DNA from: a virus
Virus record (IMG/VR): IMGVR_UViG_3300044627_002210
Coordinates: 1-42,350 of that record
DNA length: 42,350 nt
Strand: one strand, 5' to 3'
A model generated the notes under the pieces. The model had not been told where the DNA came from, did not search any database, and was given only the letters and a program-made list of their open reading frames with translations. This document shows positions 22,640 through 30,317 of this stretch, one piece after another (within the stretch, counting starts at the first letter, position 1; every line of letters begins with the position of its first letter). The position numbers and the translations under genes were made by a program.

Positions 22640-22707
22640 CTTCCGATTAATCCCGCTCGGACGGGAAAAATGCTGAGACGGAAGGAACGGGAATAGCATT
22701 ACGCCCG
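22640..22707 (+). ncRNA. Candidate pseudoknot RNA
   Basis: CTTCCG 22640-22645 pairs with CGGAAG 22679-22684. AATGCT 22669-22674, inside that loop, pairs with AGCATT 22695-22700 outside it: an H-type pseudoknot. An inner hairpin CCCG/CGGG (22652-22665) stacks below. CGGG 22688-22691 may pair with CCCG 22704-22707. It lies between a gene stop and a box. Class unknown; I see no hammerhead or HDV core. Confidence 0.5.
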
Positions 22708-22739
22708 ACCACTTTTAAAAACTAGATTAAGATTTGGAT

Positions 22740-22973
22740 ATGAAAAATATCTCTAAAAAGATACTAGCAGTGATTGAAATTGCGGAGCAAAACAATTATA
22801 GGGTATCCCATTGTCACGATTGTATTTTCATTACCAAAGGTAAGACGAATCGTTCAAGGGGAATTCAGGTTTGGGAGGATATGACAGCTACTAGATGTGA
22901 TGTTGATATATCATACGCAAATAAACTGAAAACAAAAAAAGACATGTTGAAAGCTTTGGGGTTGGAGGAATAA
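22740..22973 (+). CDS. Hypothetical protein, 77 aa
   Basis: Hexamer TAAGAT at 22728-22733, ATG exactly 6 bases later. An upstream in-frame TTG (22734) would start at the hexamer edge and is rejected. KNISKKILAVIEIAEQNNYRVSHCHDCIFITKG is helix then strands. Unknown. Confidence 0.74.
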   Translation: MKNISKKILAVIEIAEQNNYRVSHCHDCIFITKGKTNRSRGIQVWEDMTATRCDVDISYANKLKTKKDMLKALGLEE

Positions 22974-22994
22974 AAACTAGATTAATATTTGAAC

Positions 22995-23171
22995 ATGCAG
23001 ACGCAACAACAAATGTTCTACCAATCCCAACGGAAAATCGCTGAACGATACCATGCCATTGATTGGATTGCAAAGCAGGACAACAAGCCGACATTGGAAG
23101 AATTGGAAATCCTACGGAAAAAGAATCCCGCATGGAACTCGTATCCTGAAGCATTCGCTTTTAAAAACTAA
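22995..23171 (+). CDS. Hypothetical protein, 58 aa
   Basis: Hexamer TAATAT at 22983-22988. Gln-rich start (QTQQQMFYQSQRKIAERYH), helical. Ends FKN-TAA inside the next box. Confidence 0.72.
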   Translation: MQTQQQMFYQSQRKIAERYHAIDWIAKQDNKPTLEELEILRKKNPAWNSYPEAFAFKN

Positions 23172-23185
23172 ACCACAATCAAACC

Positions 23186-23749
23186 ATGACAACAATCACC
23201 ACACAACTCTACTCCTACAAGGAGTTATCTCCCGAAGCGCAAGCACGGGTAATCACCAACAAGATCAGGGATGCGGAGAACGATGAATGTCTTTTGGAAT
23301 TCACTTCCCAAGAGATGCTGGATTCCCTGAAAGCAGTCTGTGAAGCTTGCAATCTGCGATTGGTTGACTATTCCTTTGGTAGCTATTGCCAAAATTGGAA
23401 GGTGAAAGTTGCTAATTATTACGTTAAAGACTTGGAAGGCAATCGCGCTCTGGCATGGTTTCTGCGGGTTCTGATCGACAATGGCTATGCGCGTCCCAAA
23501 CATTTCAAGGACATGGAATTCCCCGGTGTGTGCGGATTCACGGGTGTATGCTTTGACGAGGACATCGTGGAATGCGTATGGAAGGAACTGCTTGATGGGA
23601 GAACTGTTCGCAAGGCATTTGATCAAGTCGCCAAGATGTTCTGCGATACTCTGGAGAACGAATACGCATATCTCACAAGTGAGGAATGTATCATGGATTA
23701 TCTGGATGAAGATGCGGATATCTACACCGAAGAAGGGGAGGAATTTTAA
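23186..23749 (+). CDS. Phage protein of the 'TA stability antitoxin-like' family, 187 aa
   Basis: Hexamer CACAAT at 23174-23179. LYSYKELSPEAQARVITNKIRD at the start is the signature of a phage family often labelled as an antitoxin of a toxin-antitoxin stability system. That label is weakly supported, and no toxin gene is adjacent. The middle has Cys (CEACNLRLVDYSFGSYC) and the end is very acidic. Helical overall. Confidence 0.72.
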   Translation: MTTITTQLYSYKELSPEAQARVITNKIRDAENDECLLEFTSQEMLDSLKAVCEACNLRLVDYSFGSYCQNWKVKVANYYVKDLEGNRALAWFLRVLIDNGYARPKHFKDMEFPGVCGFTGVCFDEDIVECVWKELLDGRTVRKAFDQVAKMFCDTLENEYAYLTSEECIMDYLDEDADIYTEEGEEF

Positions 23750-23751
23750 TT

Positions 23752-23862
23752 ATGATAACTGGAATTATTTTCATTACAATGTGTTGGCTGATGATATCAG
23801 GAAACTTTCTATGGGGTGTTGCTTTATTGATAGCATATCTATGGGTTCCGAATCTGGATTAA
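23752..23862 (+). CDS. Tiny membrane protein, 36 aa
   Basis: Hydrophobic along its whole length (TGIIFITMCWLMISGNFLW, GVALLIAYLWV), two short TM helices or one hairpin. Follows the previous gene by 2 bases and ends in the TAA of the next box, which supports it as real. Role unknown. Confidence 0.62.
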   Translation: MITGIIFITMCWLMISGNFLWGVALLIAYLWVPNLD

Positions 23863-23883
23863 AAACTAAACGATACTTATACT

Positions 23884-24120
23884 ATGACAAAACAATACCA
23901 CGCGATTCCGGTTCTAATGTATGTTCCGGTTGATATCTATCCTGATGTGGCGGATGCTCACAACAATATCTCCGATTTGATGAATGCTGAAAATCGGGAA
24001 TTCTATACATTTTTTGCGGAGGACTTTAAGGATGGAATTGTGGAGATTGATCATAATGTCGATCAATTCTCTGCCATGATCACAGTGGATTGCGAAAAAT
24101 CACACATTGATATTATTTAA
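23884..24120 (+). CDS. Hypothetical protein, 78 aa
   Basis: Hexamer GATACT at 23872-23877. Reads YHAIPVLMYVPVDIYPDVADAHNNISDLM, strands then helix, with an acidic end. Unknown. Confidence 0.74.
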   Translation: MTKQYHAIPVLMYVPVDIYPDVADAHNNISDLMNAENREFYTFFAEDFKDGIVEIDHNVDQFSAMITVDCEKSHIDII

Positions 24121-24141
24121 AAAATAAAACATAATACGCAC

Positions 24142-24420
24142 ATGAACAAAGACATCGCAGAAATGATTATTGATTACGGAAACGACCTATCCCTTTACGA
24201 AGATTACAGTGGACGGGGAATGTATGGGAAGACAACAACCGCCATTACGTGCGATAGTAAGGACGATCTCATGGGAGCAATCGGGGAATGTTTCTTTGAA
24301 ATGGTTCTTGATGCCAAGGACATGGGAGAGGACTATGATACTACGGGTGTAAAGGAATTGAAAAACGTTCTCAGAAATCTCCAACAAGATAGTCTTGGGC
24401 TGGGATACATTTTTTATTAA
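24142..24420 (+). CDS. Conserved hypothetical protein with SGRGMYGK motif, 92 aa
   Basis: Box variant TTAAAAAATAA, hexamer CATAAT at 24130-24135. YEDYSGRGMYGKTTTAITCD is a motif I know from small phage and bacterial proteins of unknown function. The rest is helical. Confidence 0.75.
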   Translation: MNKDIAEMIIDYGNDLSLYEDYSGRGMYGKTTTAITCDSKDDLMGAIGECFFEMVLDAKDMGEDYDTTGVKELKNVLRNLQQDSLGLGYIFY

Positions 24421-24441
24421 AAACTAGACTACACTACAAAC

Positions 24442-24945
24442 ATGAACATCACTACAAACATTCAGTCATTGACTGCCAACGAAATCCTTTCCAACTTTTT
24501 CAAAGGAAAGGGTCAATTCATGCGAGCGGCATGGAAAAGCAATCCAAAACCAGCAGCCTCATTCAAGGATGTTGTTCTGGAAAAACGCACCACTTCAATT
24601 ATTCGTTCTGGTCTTGATTTCGCCAATCTTTCCAGTGTCAAGGCTGGGATCGAATCCGGCGAACGTGGGGAAGTTCAATCCCTTCCTTTCGGGGAGTGGG
24701 CCTACTTTCCCTACCTAATCAAATATGAAAAGGAAGGCAATACCAATTATTATCTTCGCATGTATCCAACTGATTCGATTCCTGTTGTGCGATATTTTGC
24801 CAATGGTAATGAGATATCAAAAGATATCTTTGCCACATATCTCACTCCATCGGAAGCCAAGAAACTGACGGGGGAAAAGGAAAAGCCTGAATGCTTCACG
24901 ATCAAGATGGAAAACGTTCTCTCCACTGAAGAAGTGATTGATTGA
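24442..24945 (+). CDS. Hypothetical protein, 167 aa
   Basis: Hexamer TACACT at 24430-24435. A helical first third with FKGKGQFMRAAWKSNPKPA, a central beta region (GEWAYFPYLIKYEKEGNTNYYLRMYP) and an acidic end. Unknown. Confidence 0.75.
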   Translation: MNITTNIQSLTANEILSNFFKGKGQFMRAAWKSNPKPAASFKDVVLEKRTTSIIRSGLDFANLSSVKAGIESGERGEVQSLPFGEWAYFPYLIKYEKEGNTNYYLRMYPTDSIPVVRYFANGNEISKDIFATYLTPSEAKKLTGEKEKPECFTIKMENVLSTEEVID

Positions 24946-24986
24946 TATGTTTCCATAGCCAAGCATAGCGGAAGCTCCCGCCCGAT

Positions 24987-25015
24987 CCTGATATACGGTA
25001 ATCAGGAACCTTTAA
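24987..25015 (+). terminator. Hairpin in a short intergenic region
   Basis: CCTGAT 24987-24992 and ATCAGG 25001-25006 around an 8-base loop, followed by AACCTTTAAT. It is short and the T-run is weak, so this may be a terminator or part of a small RNA that fills 24949-25012. No gene is seen between 24946 and 25019. Confidence 0.45.
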
Positions 25016-25019
25016 TATT

Positions 25020-25208
25020 ATGAAAGACTATGATCTATATACTGTGGAATGGGAATACGAAGATATGCTTCCCAAGGACTTATCCGATCTGGAATATGAT
25101 CTGATGTTTGATAAGAGTGAAGTTAGGGATGGTGTTCGCATGTTCCCATATATCACAATCTACTCCAATGAGGATGGATCAAGCAAGCGAGTCTATCTCT
25201 GCGTATAA
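25020..25208 (+). CDS. Hypothetical acidic protein, 62 aa
   Basis: No box upstream. Very acidic (VEWEYEDMLPKDLSDLEYDLMFD). It ends with YLCV-TAA inside the next box. Possibly expressed with the RNA element before it. Confidence 0.68.
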   Translation: MKDYDLYTVEWEYEDMLPKDLSDLEYDLMFDKSEVRDGVRMFPYITIYSNEDGSSKRVYLCV

Positions 25209-25229
25209 AAACTAGCAGATAATCCCACC

Positions 25230-25715
25230 ATGACCGATACCAAGAACCGAATTCACCAGACAATCCAACAATTTGCGGAAGTTGCCCGAATTAAGGGTTA
25301 CGAATTCCCCAAGTGTGTGATTGATTTTTCTCTCAAGGGTGCTACCGCTGGACAGGCTTTCCGTAGAAGCCACAAGATGCGATTCAATCTCGCTCTTGCT
25401 GAAAGGCACATGGACGAATTCTTGTCCAGCACGGTCCCCCATGAAATGGCACACATCCTACAGTTCAAGCATTATCCCCATTCCAAGCCACATGGGAGGG
25501 AATGGGGTCACTTTTGCCGTGTGCTTACGGGGGAAACCATGCCACGATGCCATAGCTACGATGTTACAGGCATTGAGAGGACACGCAAGGTCAAGAAATA
25601 TCTCTTCGCTTGTGGATGCCGTCAACATACTGTATCCAAAACGATTGTGAATCGGATCATGGAGGGTAAAACATACACTTGCATGTGCTGTAAGGGTGAG
25701 ATTAAAGCGGTATAA
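25230..25715 (+). CDS. SprT-like zinc metalloprotease, 161 aa
   Basis: Hexamer GATAAT at 25218-25223. HEMAH at about residue 71 is the HExxH zinc motif, with the third ligand in HGREWGHF (about residue 88). The C terminus has CGC...CMCC, a zinc ribbon. This is the SprT/Spartan layout, a family with metalloprotease motifs tied to DNA-protein crosslink handling. Phage members are common; the phage role is unknown. Confidence 0.87.
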   Translation: MTDTKNRIHQTIQQFAEVARIKGYEFPKCVIDFSLKGATAGQAFRRSHKMRFNLALAERHMDEFLSSTVPHEMAHILQFKHYPHSKPHGREWGHFCRVLTGETMPRCHSYDVTGIERTRKVKKYLFACGCRQHTVSKTIVNRIMEGKTYTCMCCKGEIKAV

Positions 25716-25736
25716 AAACTAGAGCATACTCCTATC

Positions 25737-25928
25737 ATGAAGATCGTTAAACACACTCTGGAACATCTGCACAAGGGAACGGACATGCTTGATCTTCCCG
25801 AATATTTCCGGGGAACGGAAAAGCAATGCAAGGGGATGATGATACGCTTTGAATGGTGTAAGGATCAAAGTCTGTTCGGGGGATACTGGAGGGATGAGGA
25901 TGGGGAATGCTACTATCTCCTCCCATAA
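25737..25928 (+). CDS. Hypothetical protein, 63 aa
   Basis: Hexamer CATACT at 25725-25730. Contains RFEWCKDQSLFGGYWRDEDGECYYL, an aromatic beta hairpin. Unknown. Confidence 0.74.
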   Translation: MKIVKHTLEHLHKGTDMLDLPEYFRGTEKQCKGMMIRFEWCKDQSLFGGYWRDEDGECYYLLP

Positions 25929-25949
25929 AAACTAAACAATAATTACGAC

Positions 25950-26183
25950 ATGGACATTGAAAACATCAAGCCCTATGAGGACATGACTGACGATGATCGT
26001 TGGCAAGCCATTGGTTCCGCCCGATACATTCTGGAAGATGTGAGCATGGAAAAGATGGCGGAAGTTTCAGGATTGCCCATGGGGGTGATTGTGGCGGCAT
26101 ACAGGAACATCTTTCGCAATGTCAATGATGTGGATGAACCGCGCCCGACAAATCCGACAAGACCAAGACGCATTAAAAACTAG
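25950..26183 (+). CDS. Hypothetical protein, possible helix-turn-helix, 77 aa
   Basis: Hexamer AATAAT at 25938-25943. RWQAIGSARYILEDVSMEKMAEVSGLPMGVIVAAYRN reads as a small HTH (MEKMAEVSGLPMGVIVAAY). Pro/Arg-rich tail. DNA binding is a guess. Confidence 0.7.
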   Translation: MDIENIKPYEDMTDDDRWQAIGSARYILEDVSMEKMAEVSGLPMGVIVAAYRNIFRNVNDVDEPRPTNPTRPRRIKN

Positions 26184-26197
26184 AACACAATTACGAC

Positions 26198-26965
26198 ATG
26201 ACCAAGAACCAAGAGACAATCGCCAAGGCATTCCGATTCAATACAGGCAAGTCCATGTTGGATAGTGGAGACTACTACGGAAGGCATTATGAAAAGCCTC
26301 CAATCTCCGAAGAGCAACCGATGGTGAGGATCGATGTATATGGTAACGATGTTACCGCAACCATTGAAACCGCTCTTTTCCTTGCTGAAACTTGTGAAGT
26401 GGATTTCGATATCCAAGAGCAATTTGAAGCATGGGCGGCATTGGAAGAGAATTCCGATTTATCATGGTTTGAAGCAGGGAAAACCTTTGCAACCGAAGTG
26501 TTGGGATTAACACAACTTGCAAGGGACAATACATATAATAATGAGAATGACTTATCTCAGGACTATGTATGGGAAGTATATTCCCATTTTGATAATGTGA
26601 AGCGGGATTGGATTTACGATGACGAAGCTATCATGGTATGCTATGCCCATACGGGATGTGATGTGCGGGGAGGTTATGCCTATCCTTTGTTCATGCGATG
26701 CCAAGGTGATTATAGCATTCCCATGGATATTGTGGCGGAATGGCGTATCTCCGAAGGGACAAGGGATGGGGAGGAAATTGAGCGAGAGGAATGCCAAGAA
26801 TTGGATGAACAATGGCAAATCGGATATTCATCTTGCCCATCCTATCAATTTTCCAAGGATATTGAGAAAGTCATTGAGGATTCGGCAACCATTAACAGCG
26901 TGGAAGTTAAGTTGAAAAGTGGAGAGATTGTCAAGGTCTGGGCAAGCGCAAGGACTGATCGGTGA
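26198..26965 (+). CDS. Conserved phage protein, 255 aa
   Basis: Hexamer CACAAT at 26186-26191. NTGKSMLDSGDYYGRHYEK at the start is a motif shared by large phage proteins of unknown function. The rest is acidic, with VRGGYAYPLFMRCQGDYS and a C-terminal KSGEIVKVWAS strand. One of the longest proteins in this part. Confidence 0.77.
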   Translation: MTKNQETIAKAFRFNTGKSMLDSGDYYGRHYEKPPISEEQPMVRIDVYGNDVTATIETALFLAETCEVDFDIQEQFEAWAALEENSDLSWFEAGKTFATEVLGLTQLARDNTYNNENDLSQDYVWEVYSHFDNVKRDWIYDDEAIMVCYAHTGCDVRGGYAYPLFMRCQGDYSIPMDIVAEWRISEGTRDGEEIEREECQELDEQWQIGYSSCPSYQFSKDIEKVIEDSATINSVEVKLKSGEIVKVWASARTDR

Positions 26966-26992
26966 TCTTAAAAACTAAACGATAATAAAGCC

Positions 26993-27157
26993 ATGACTGA
27001 TTACATTGAACACAACGGCAAAGGTATCACTATTCTATTCCCCTCTGGAATGTTTGAGTATTATTCCGATACGCAAGAACGTTTTCTCAAGTTTGATGAC
27101 ATGGAAGAGTGTAAGGAATCCATCGACAATGAGCAGGAATTTCTATTTAAAAACTAA
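26993..27157 (+). CDS. Hypothetical protein, 54 aa
   Basis: Hexamer GATAAT at 26981-26986, spacer AAAGCC. Strand-rich start (YIEHNGKGITILFPSGMFEYY), acidic helix, ends FKN-TAA in the next box. Placement between two boxes strongly supports it. Confidence 0.74.
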   Translation: MTDYIEHNGKGITILFPSGMFEYYSDTQERFLKFDDMEECKESIDNEQEFLFKN

Positions 27158-27159
27158 AC

Positions 27160-27419
27160 CAATATCGACCAAGGTGAGGCACAGCCTCCCGCCGAAAATC
27201 TATGAATACACCTGAGACTCAACGGGAGGCTGTTGTCCTCCACCGCCTTGTTAGCGATTTGAAATCTCGCTGCAACCGACACGCGAATGGAGAGTGTATG
27301 TCGCTCGTCTGCCTCTATAACGGCGGATACGAGCACGGCACAAAACCAGACTACAATTTGGCAACATGCGAAGTCCACGAGCAGGTGGTAGCTCTCGAAT
27401 CTCTTATCGCTAACAAGCC
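27160..27419 (+). mobile_element. Insertion of about 248 bp between a promoter and its gene
   Basis: The hexamer CAATAT at 27160-27165 would place an ATG at 27172, but instead there is GC-richer DNA with a complete small gene. The original-looking gene (27420) follows. No transposase, target duplication or terminal repeats are visible, so the mechanism is open. Confidence 0.6.
27181..27233 (+). repeat. 11-bp inverted repeat around a start codon
   Basis: ACAGCCTCCCG at 27181-27191 and its exact complement at 27223-27233, with the ATG at 27202 in the loop. In RNA this would place the start codon in the loop of a stable hairpin. Confidence 0.75.
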
Positions 27420-27423
27420 ATGA
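27202..27423 (+). CDS. Inserted hypothetical gene, 73 aa
   Basis: Codon use differs from neighbours (many CTC, CGC, GTC, CGG). Cys at C-x6-C-x4-C spacing (RCNRHANGECMSLVC) and TCEVHEQ could bind zinc. Its stop overlaps the next ATG, giving translational coupling after insertion. Confidence 0.7.
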   Translation: MNTPETQREAVVLHRLVSDLKSRCNRHANGECMSLVCLYNGGYEHGTKPDYNLATCEVHEQVVALESLIANKP

Positions 27424-27587
27424 CTACGAGAGAAAAGTTATCCCAAGCAATCAAAAATGAAAATCGCCTGATACGTGGGAATTTCCGTAGGTGGAAATAC
27501 TGGAATCGTCGGGTTGATAAGTTGGCATGGAAATGGAATCACAAGGTGGGAGAATCTTGGAATAAGATTATTGCTTTTAAAAACTAA
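27420..27587 (+). CDS. Hypothetical basic protein, 55 aa
   Basis: Starts in an ATGA overlap with the inserted gene. TREKLSQAIKNENRLIRGNFRRWKYWNRRVDKLAWKWN is very basic and Trp-rich, so nucleic-acid or membrane contact is possible. Ends FKN-TAA in the next box. Confidence 0.7.
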   Translation: MTTREKLSQAIKNENRLIRGNFRRWKYWNRRVDKLAWKWNHKVGESWNKIIAFKN

Positions 27588-27601
27588 ACCATAATACAAC
27601 C

Positions 27602-28006
27602 ATGGGATGCGACACTAAAGGATATGTAGTTACCGACAACATTGATGTTCGGGAGATTGGTAAGAGGGTGCTTGATGTAATCAGAACTATTCAAGGAGAA
27701 GCTACAAATACATTTGTAAGCAATTCCAATGTATTTGTAAAGCCTGAATATGATCCTCACTGGAATTTCTATATCTTCCGTTTCAAGGATGGGGTTGACG
27801 AACGGCAAATGTTTGTCCATATGGACACGGAAGATTTTGAGGAATGCCACGGGGAACTTGGCAAGCGGGGAATCATTTTCTCTCTTGGAATGTGGGGGAA
27901 TAGCGTGGAACTGATCCAGAAATTTCTGGATGTTTTTCAGGATGTGGGAGCTTGCTACGTTCAAGAGAACGATTGTGGGGATGCTCCGGTGGCGCATAAA
28001 AAATAG
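27602..28006 (+). CDS. Hypothetical protein, 134 aa
   Basis: Hexamer CATAAT at 27590-27595. Starts GCDTKGYVVTDNIDVREIGKRVLDVIR; the middle is strand-rich (HWNFYIFRFKDG, QMFVHMDTEDFE). Known-looking phage family but no function. Ends HKK-TAG in a variant box. Confidence 0.76.
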   Translation: MGCDTKGYVVTDNIDVREIGKRVLDVIRTIQGEATNTFVSNSNVFVKPEYDPHWNFYIFRFKDGVDERQMFVHMDTEDFEECHGELGKRGIIFSLGMWGNSVELIQKFLDVFQDVGACYVQENDCGDAPVAHKK

Positions 28007-28020
28007 AACACAATTACGAC

Positions 28021-28191
28021 ATGACAGAGGAAAAACAAATTGAAAAATGGTTCGCCATTAATATGCAAGACTTTTCCAATTGGACGGAAGCAGCACAATG
28101 TTGTGCAGATGCGCTGGGACATGAGGAATGGTTGGATGATTCCGATCACGTTCTATGGGATATTGCAATTGATTTCTCACACGATGTATGA
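28021..28191 (+). CDS. Hypothetical protein, 56 aa
   Basis: Variant box TAAAAAATAG, hexamer CACAAT at 28009-28014. TEEKQIEKWFAINMQDFSNWTEAAQCCADALGHEEWLDD is helical and acidic. The stop lies one base before the next ATG. Confidence 0.74.
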   Translation: MTEEKQIEKWFAINMQDFSNWTEAAQCCADALGHEEWLDDSDHVLWDIAIDFSHDV

Positions 28192-28192
28192 T

Positions 28193-28465
28193 ATGCAAAA
28201 AGAAATTATATATATCAAATACGACCATGCGTTTGAAGAAGACATGGAACCATATCGGCAAGAATTGATTGAACGATTCCTCAATTATAATTGGGGTGCG
28301 GGATTCTCCACTGACAATTTTCGTTGTGATGATAGATATTTCTATTGTGATATGATATCGGAATATTATGTTCCCGATGATTATGGGACATACCAGCAAA
28401 CGCAATCATATATCCAAGGTGTTATGACGGGATATCTGATGGCGCGGGGAATTGAAGTCCTTTAA
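28193..28465 (+). CDS. Hypothetical protein, 90 aa
   Basis: No box of its own; follows the previous gene directly. Tyr-rich (EIIYIKYDHAFEEDME, YFYCDMISEYYVPDDYG), ending in a hydrophobic helix. An upstream in-frame ATG at 28184 is possible. Unknown. Confidence 0.72.
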   Translation: MQKEIIYIKYDHAFEEDMEPYRQELIERFLNYNWGAGFSTDNFRCDDRYFYCDMISEYYVPDDYGTYQQTQSYIQGVMTGYLMARGIEVL

Positions 28466-28486
28466 AAACTAGCACACAATCCTATC

Positions 28487-28750
28487 ATGAAAAGGAAATT
28501 GAATAGGTATGGACAATATTCATCCGCACAACACGAAAGGATTTGTGTTCTGGAAAGTAAAATCAAATCCATGATAAGAGCGTGGGAGTCTAAAAACGAT
28601 AGTGGTTTGTGCGCTTTAATGATCTCTGCAAAAAGCGACATGGAATTTAGGTTGTCCAACAATCCTCTCAGTCCCGTTTATCACGAAAATTATTCTCTCT
28701 GGTATGATAATTTTTACGTGTCTCCTCCCTTTGAACATGAAGAGAGATAG
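28487..28750 (+). CDS. Hypothetical protein, 87 aa
   Basis: Hexamer CACAAT at 28475-28480. Basic start (KRKLNRYGQYSS), central helix, aromatic end (YSLWYDNFYVSPP). Unknown. Confidence 0.74.
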   Translation: MKRKLNRYGQYSSAQHERICVLESKIKSMIRAWESKNDSGLCALMISAKSDMEFRLSNNPLSPVYHENYSLWYDNFYVSPPFEHEER

Positions 28751-28779
28751 AATCTTAAAAACTAAACCATAATACACAT

Positions 28780-28995
28780 ATGAACATATTCAAAAGAGAA
28801 ACACTATCGGAAAAGATTGATCGATTGGAAATCAAACTTGCGGGGATGTTGTCAATGGATGAAACCTCTCAGGTTTTAATTAAAAGTAAAGTTCCCATGT
28901 ATATCGTGGATAACTTTATTAAAAATCGGGTAAAGATCGCAGAGATTCGAAAGGAACTGGAAATCTTAAAAACTAAATTAATATTGCGACCATGA
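28780..28995 (+). CDS. Coiled-coil protein reading through the next box, 71 aa
   Basis: Hexamer CATAAT at 28768-28773. SEKIDRLEIKLAGMLSM and IAEIRKELEILK form helices. The frame passes the next box in the one reading frame without a stop (LKTKLILRP) and ends at TGA overlapping the next ATG. The original end was probably near the box. Confidence 0.7.
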   Translation: MNIFKRETLSEKIDRLEIKLAGMLSMDETSQVLIKSKVPMYIVDNFIKNRVKIAEIRKELEILKTKLILRP

Positions 28996-29198
28996 ACAAG
29001 ATACCGAGGGAAGAGATTGAAAAGCTTGCCAATCGCGCAAGGGTGAACGAAACCGCTGTGTGGAACTTTCTGGGAACCGCGCACTATAGCGGAAACATTC
29101 CCAATGCCCTGATGAATCTGGACATGGATGCCCGTTTGTATGGGTGGAACAAGGAAACCACGCAAGCGATTCGGGATGGACTGCTGAATAAAAACTAA
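28992..29198 (+). CDS. Conserved phage protein, paralogue of the 39779 gene, 68 aa
   Basis: Hexamer TAATAT at 28979-28984 with a 7-base spacer. ETAVWNFLGT...NIPNALMNLDMDARLYGWNKETTQAIRDGL matches a common phage family (AVxNF...MNLxxDAxxYGWxxxTxxAI). Role unknown. Confidence 0.8.
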   Translation: MNKIPREEIEKLANRARVNETAVWNFLGTAHYSGNIPNALMNLDMDARLYGWNKETTQAIRDGLLNKN

Positions 29199-29212
29199 AC
29201 CATAATTACGCC

Positions 29213-29446
29213 ATGACAATTGAAACCGTAGGTATTGAAGAGATTGATGGGGAGAAATACCATATCGGAACTCCCATGGAACACCTGACAATCAAGGAAG
29301 CCAAAGCATGGGTCAAGGAACATATAATTGACTGTGATTATTGGGACAGCTTCGCGGAAAAGAAAGGTTTCCACAAGGAAGTGAAATATATTTATATTTT
29401 CAAAAACGGGGAAATCCATTCGGAATACGAAACCAACTTCGCTTAA
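29213..29446 (+). CDS. Hypothetical protein, 77 aa
   Basis: Hexamer CATAAT at 29201-29206. MTIETVGIEEIDGEKYHIGTPMEHLTIKEAKAWVKEH: strands then helix; Tyr-rich strand YIYIFKNG near the end. Unknown. Confidence 0.75.
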   Translation: MTIETVGIEEIDGEKYHIGTPMEHLTIKEAKAWVKEHIIDCDYWDSFAEKKGFHKEVKYIYIFKNGEIHSEYETNFA

Positions 29447-29467
29447 AAACTAAACGATAATAAAGCC

Positions 29468-29704
29468 ATGAGAAACGAAACCATTACCAAGACATTTGGA
29501 AAATATACCGTCACCTTGGAACTCTTTGAGGAGGGAGGGGATCAACGATCATATTGTGACATTGAGAGCAATACGGGGGGAGCATCTTCCCTTGGTCTTG
29601 CTCTGGACATGGGATTCCTTGAGAAAGATAATGGGGGGGAAGAGAAGATTTCCAATAAGGTTCTTTCTCAGATTGAGGATTGGGCATTGGAGAACGGATA
29701 TTAA
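29468..29704 (+). CDS. Hypothetical protein, 78 aa
   Basis: Hexamer GATAAT at 29456-29461. Strand start (KTFGKYTVTLELFEEGGDQ), glycine-rich centre (NTGGASSLGLALDMGF), helical end. Unknown. Confidence 0.75.
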   Translation: MRNETITKTFGKYTVTLELFEEGGDQRSYCDIESNTGGASSLGLALDMGFLEKDNGGEEKISNKVLSQIEDWALENGY

Positions 29705-29725
29705 AAACTAAACGATACTGAACCC

Positions 29726-29869
29726 ATGGACGATGAATTTTTGAACAATGCTGAAAAATTAGCCTTCTGGCTACGAGAAGCGATTTTAAATAATACACTC
29801 GCACTCGATTTCAAATGGGCGGCGGAAGATTTTCTAAATTCTTTGGAAAAAATAAAAACTAAACGATAA
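29726..29869 (+). CDS. Hypothetical protein, 47 aa
   Basis: Hexamer GATACT at 29714-29719. Helical (EFLNNAEKLAFWLREAIL, WAAEDFLNSLEK). The frame reads part of the next box (IKTKR) and uses the TAA inside its GATAAT hexamer as the stop. Confidence 0.72.
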   Translation: MDDEFLNNAEKLAFWLREAILNNTLALDFKWAAEDFLNSLEKIKTKR

Positions 29870-29876
29870 TAAAGCC

Positions 29877-30053
29877 ATGTCCTACTACTAAGACAAACTC
29901 AACAAGCTAACGGAAGATGAGCGGGATGCCCTGCTGGATTTCATCCAAAACCTAAAGGATGGTGATATTATGTTCATTGCCAGTGAAATGCAAATGGATC
30001 ATGCCGACAAGCGGAAACTTTGCCGAGCATTGGAGAACTTTCAAGACGCATAA
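29877..30053 (+). pseudogene. Gene with an in-frame TAA at codon 5
   Basis: Hexamer GATAAT at 29865-29870, ATG after 6 bases. Codons read M-S-Y-Y, then TAA (29889-29891), then continue open as DKLNKLTEDERDALLDFIQNLK...NFQDA to the TAA of the next box. A single change from TAC would make it intact. No alternative ATG lies near the start; the next in frame is at about 29971. Broken gene, suppressed stop or sequence error. Confidence 0.65.
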
Positions 30054-30074
30054 AAACTAGAACACAATAACACC

Positions 30075-30293
30075 ATGACCAAGCAAGAACACATCGCATA
30101 CCACGAAGATAAGATCAACCGTCTCTACGAAGAGCGCGACAAGCTTCAGGCAAATCTTCACGAAACAACCTCTGACAATCGCAAGATTTTCATGGAAGAT
30201 TTGTTTTTCTACACTAAGAAATTCTCCGAGATTGACAGGGATTTGCGGGTATCCATTGAAATCCGTATGACTCTCCTGAATCTGGAAGCATAA
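30075..30293 (+). CDS. Coiled-coil protein, 72 aa
   Basis: Hexamer CACAAT at 30063-30068. Helical along its length (HEDKINRLYEERDKLQANLHE). No motif beyond heptad pattern. Unknown. Confidence 0.75.
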   Translation: MTKQEHIAYHEDKINRLYEERDKLQANLHETTSDNRKIFMEDLFFYTKKFSEIDRDLRVSIEIRMTLLNLEA

Positions 30294-30317
30294 AAACTAG
30301 CCTACACTGATACCACA

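Noticed and set aside
22640-22707. Hammerhead or HDV ribozyme
   Set aside because: No CTGANGA/GAAA core and no nested double pseudoknot around a cleavage site.
23186-23749. Toxin-antitoxin system
   Set aside because: Only the antitoxin-labelled family is present; the neighbour is a 36-residue membrane peptide with no clear toxin features, and it has no promoter of its own.
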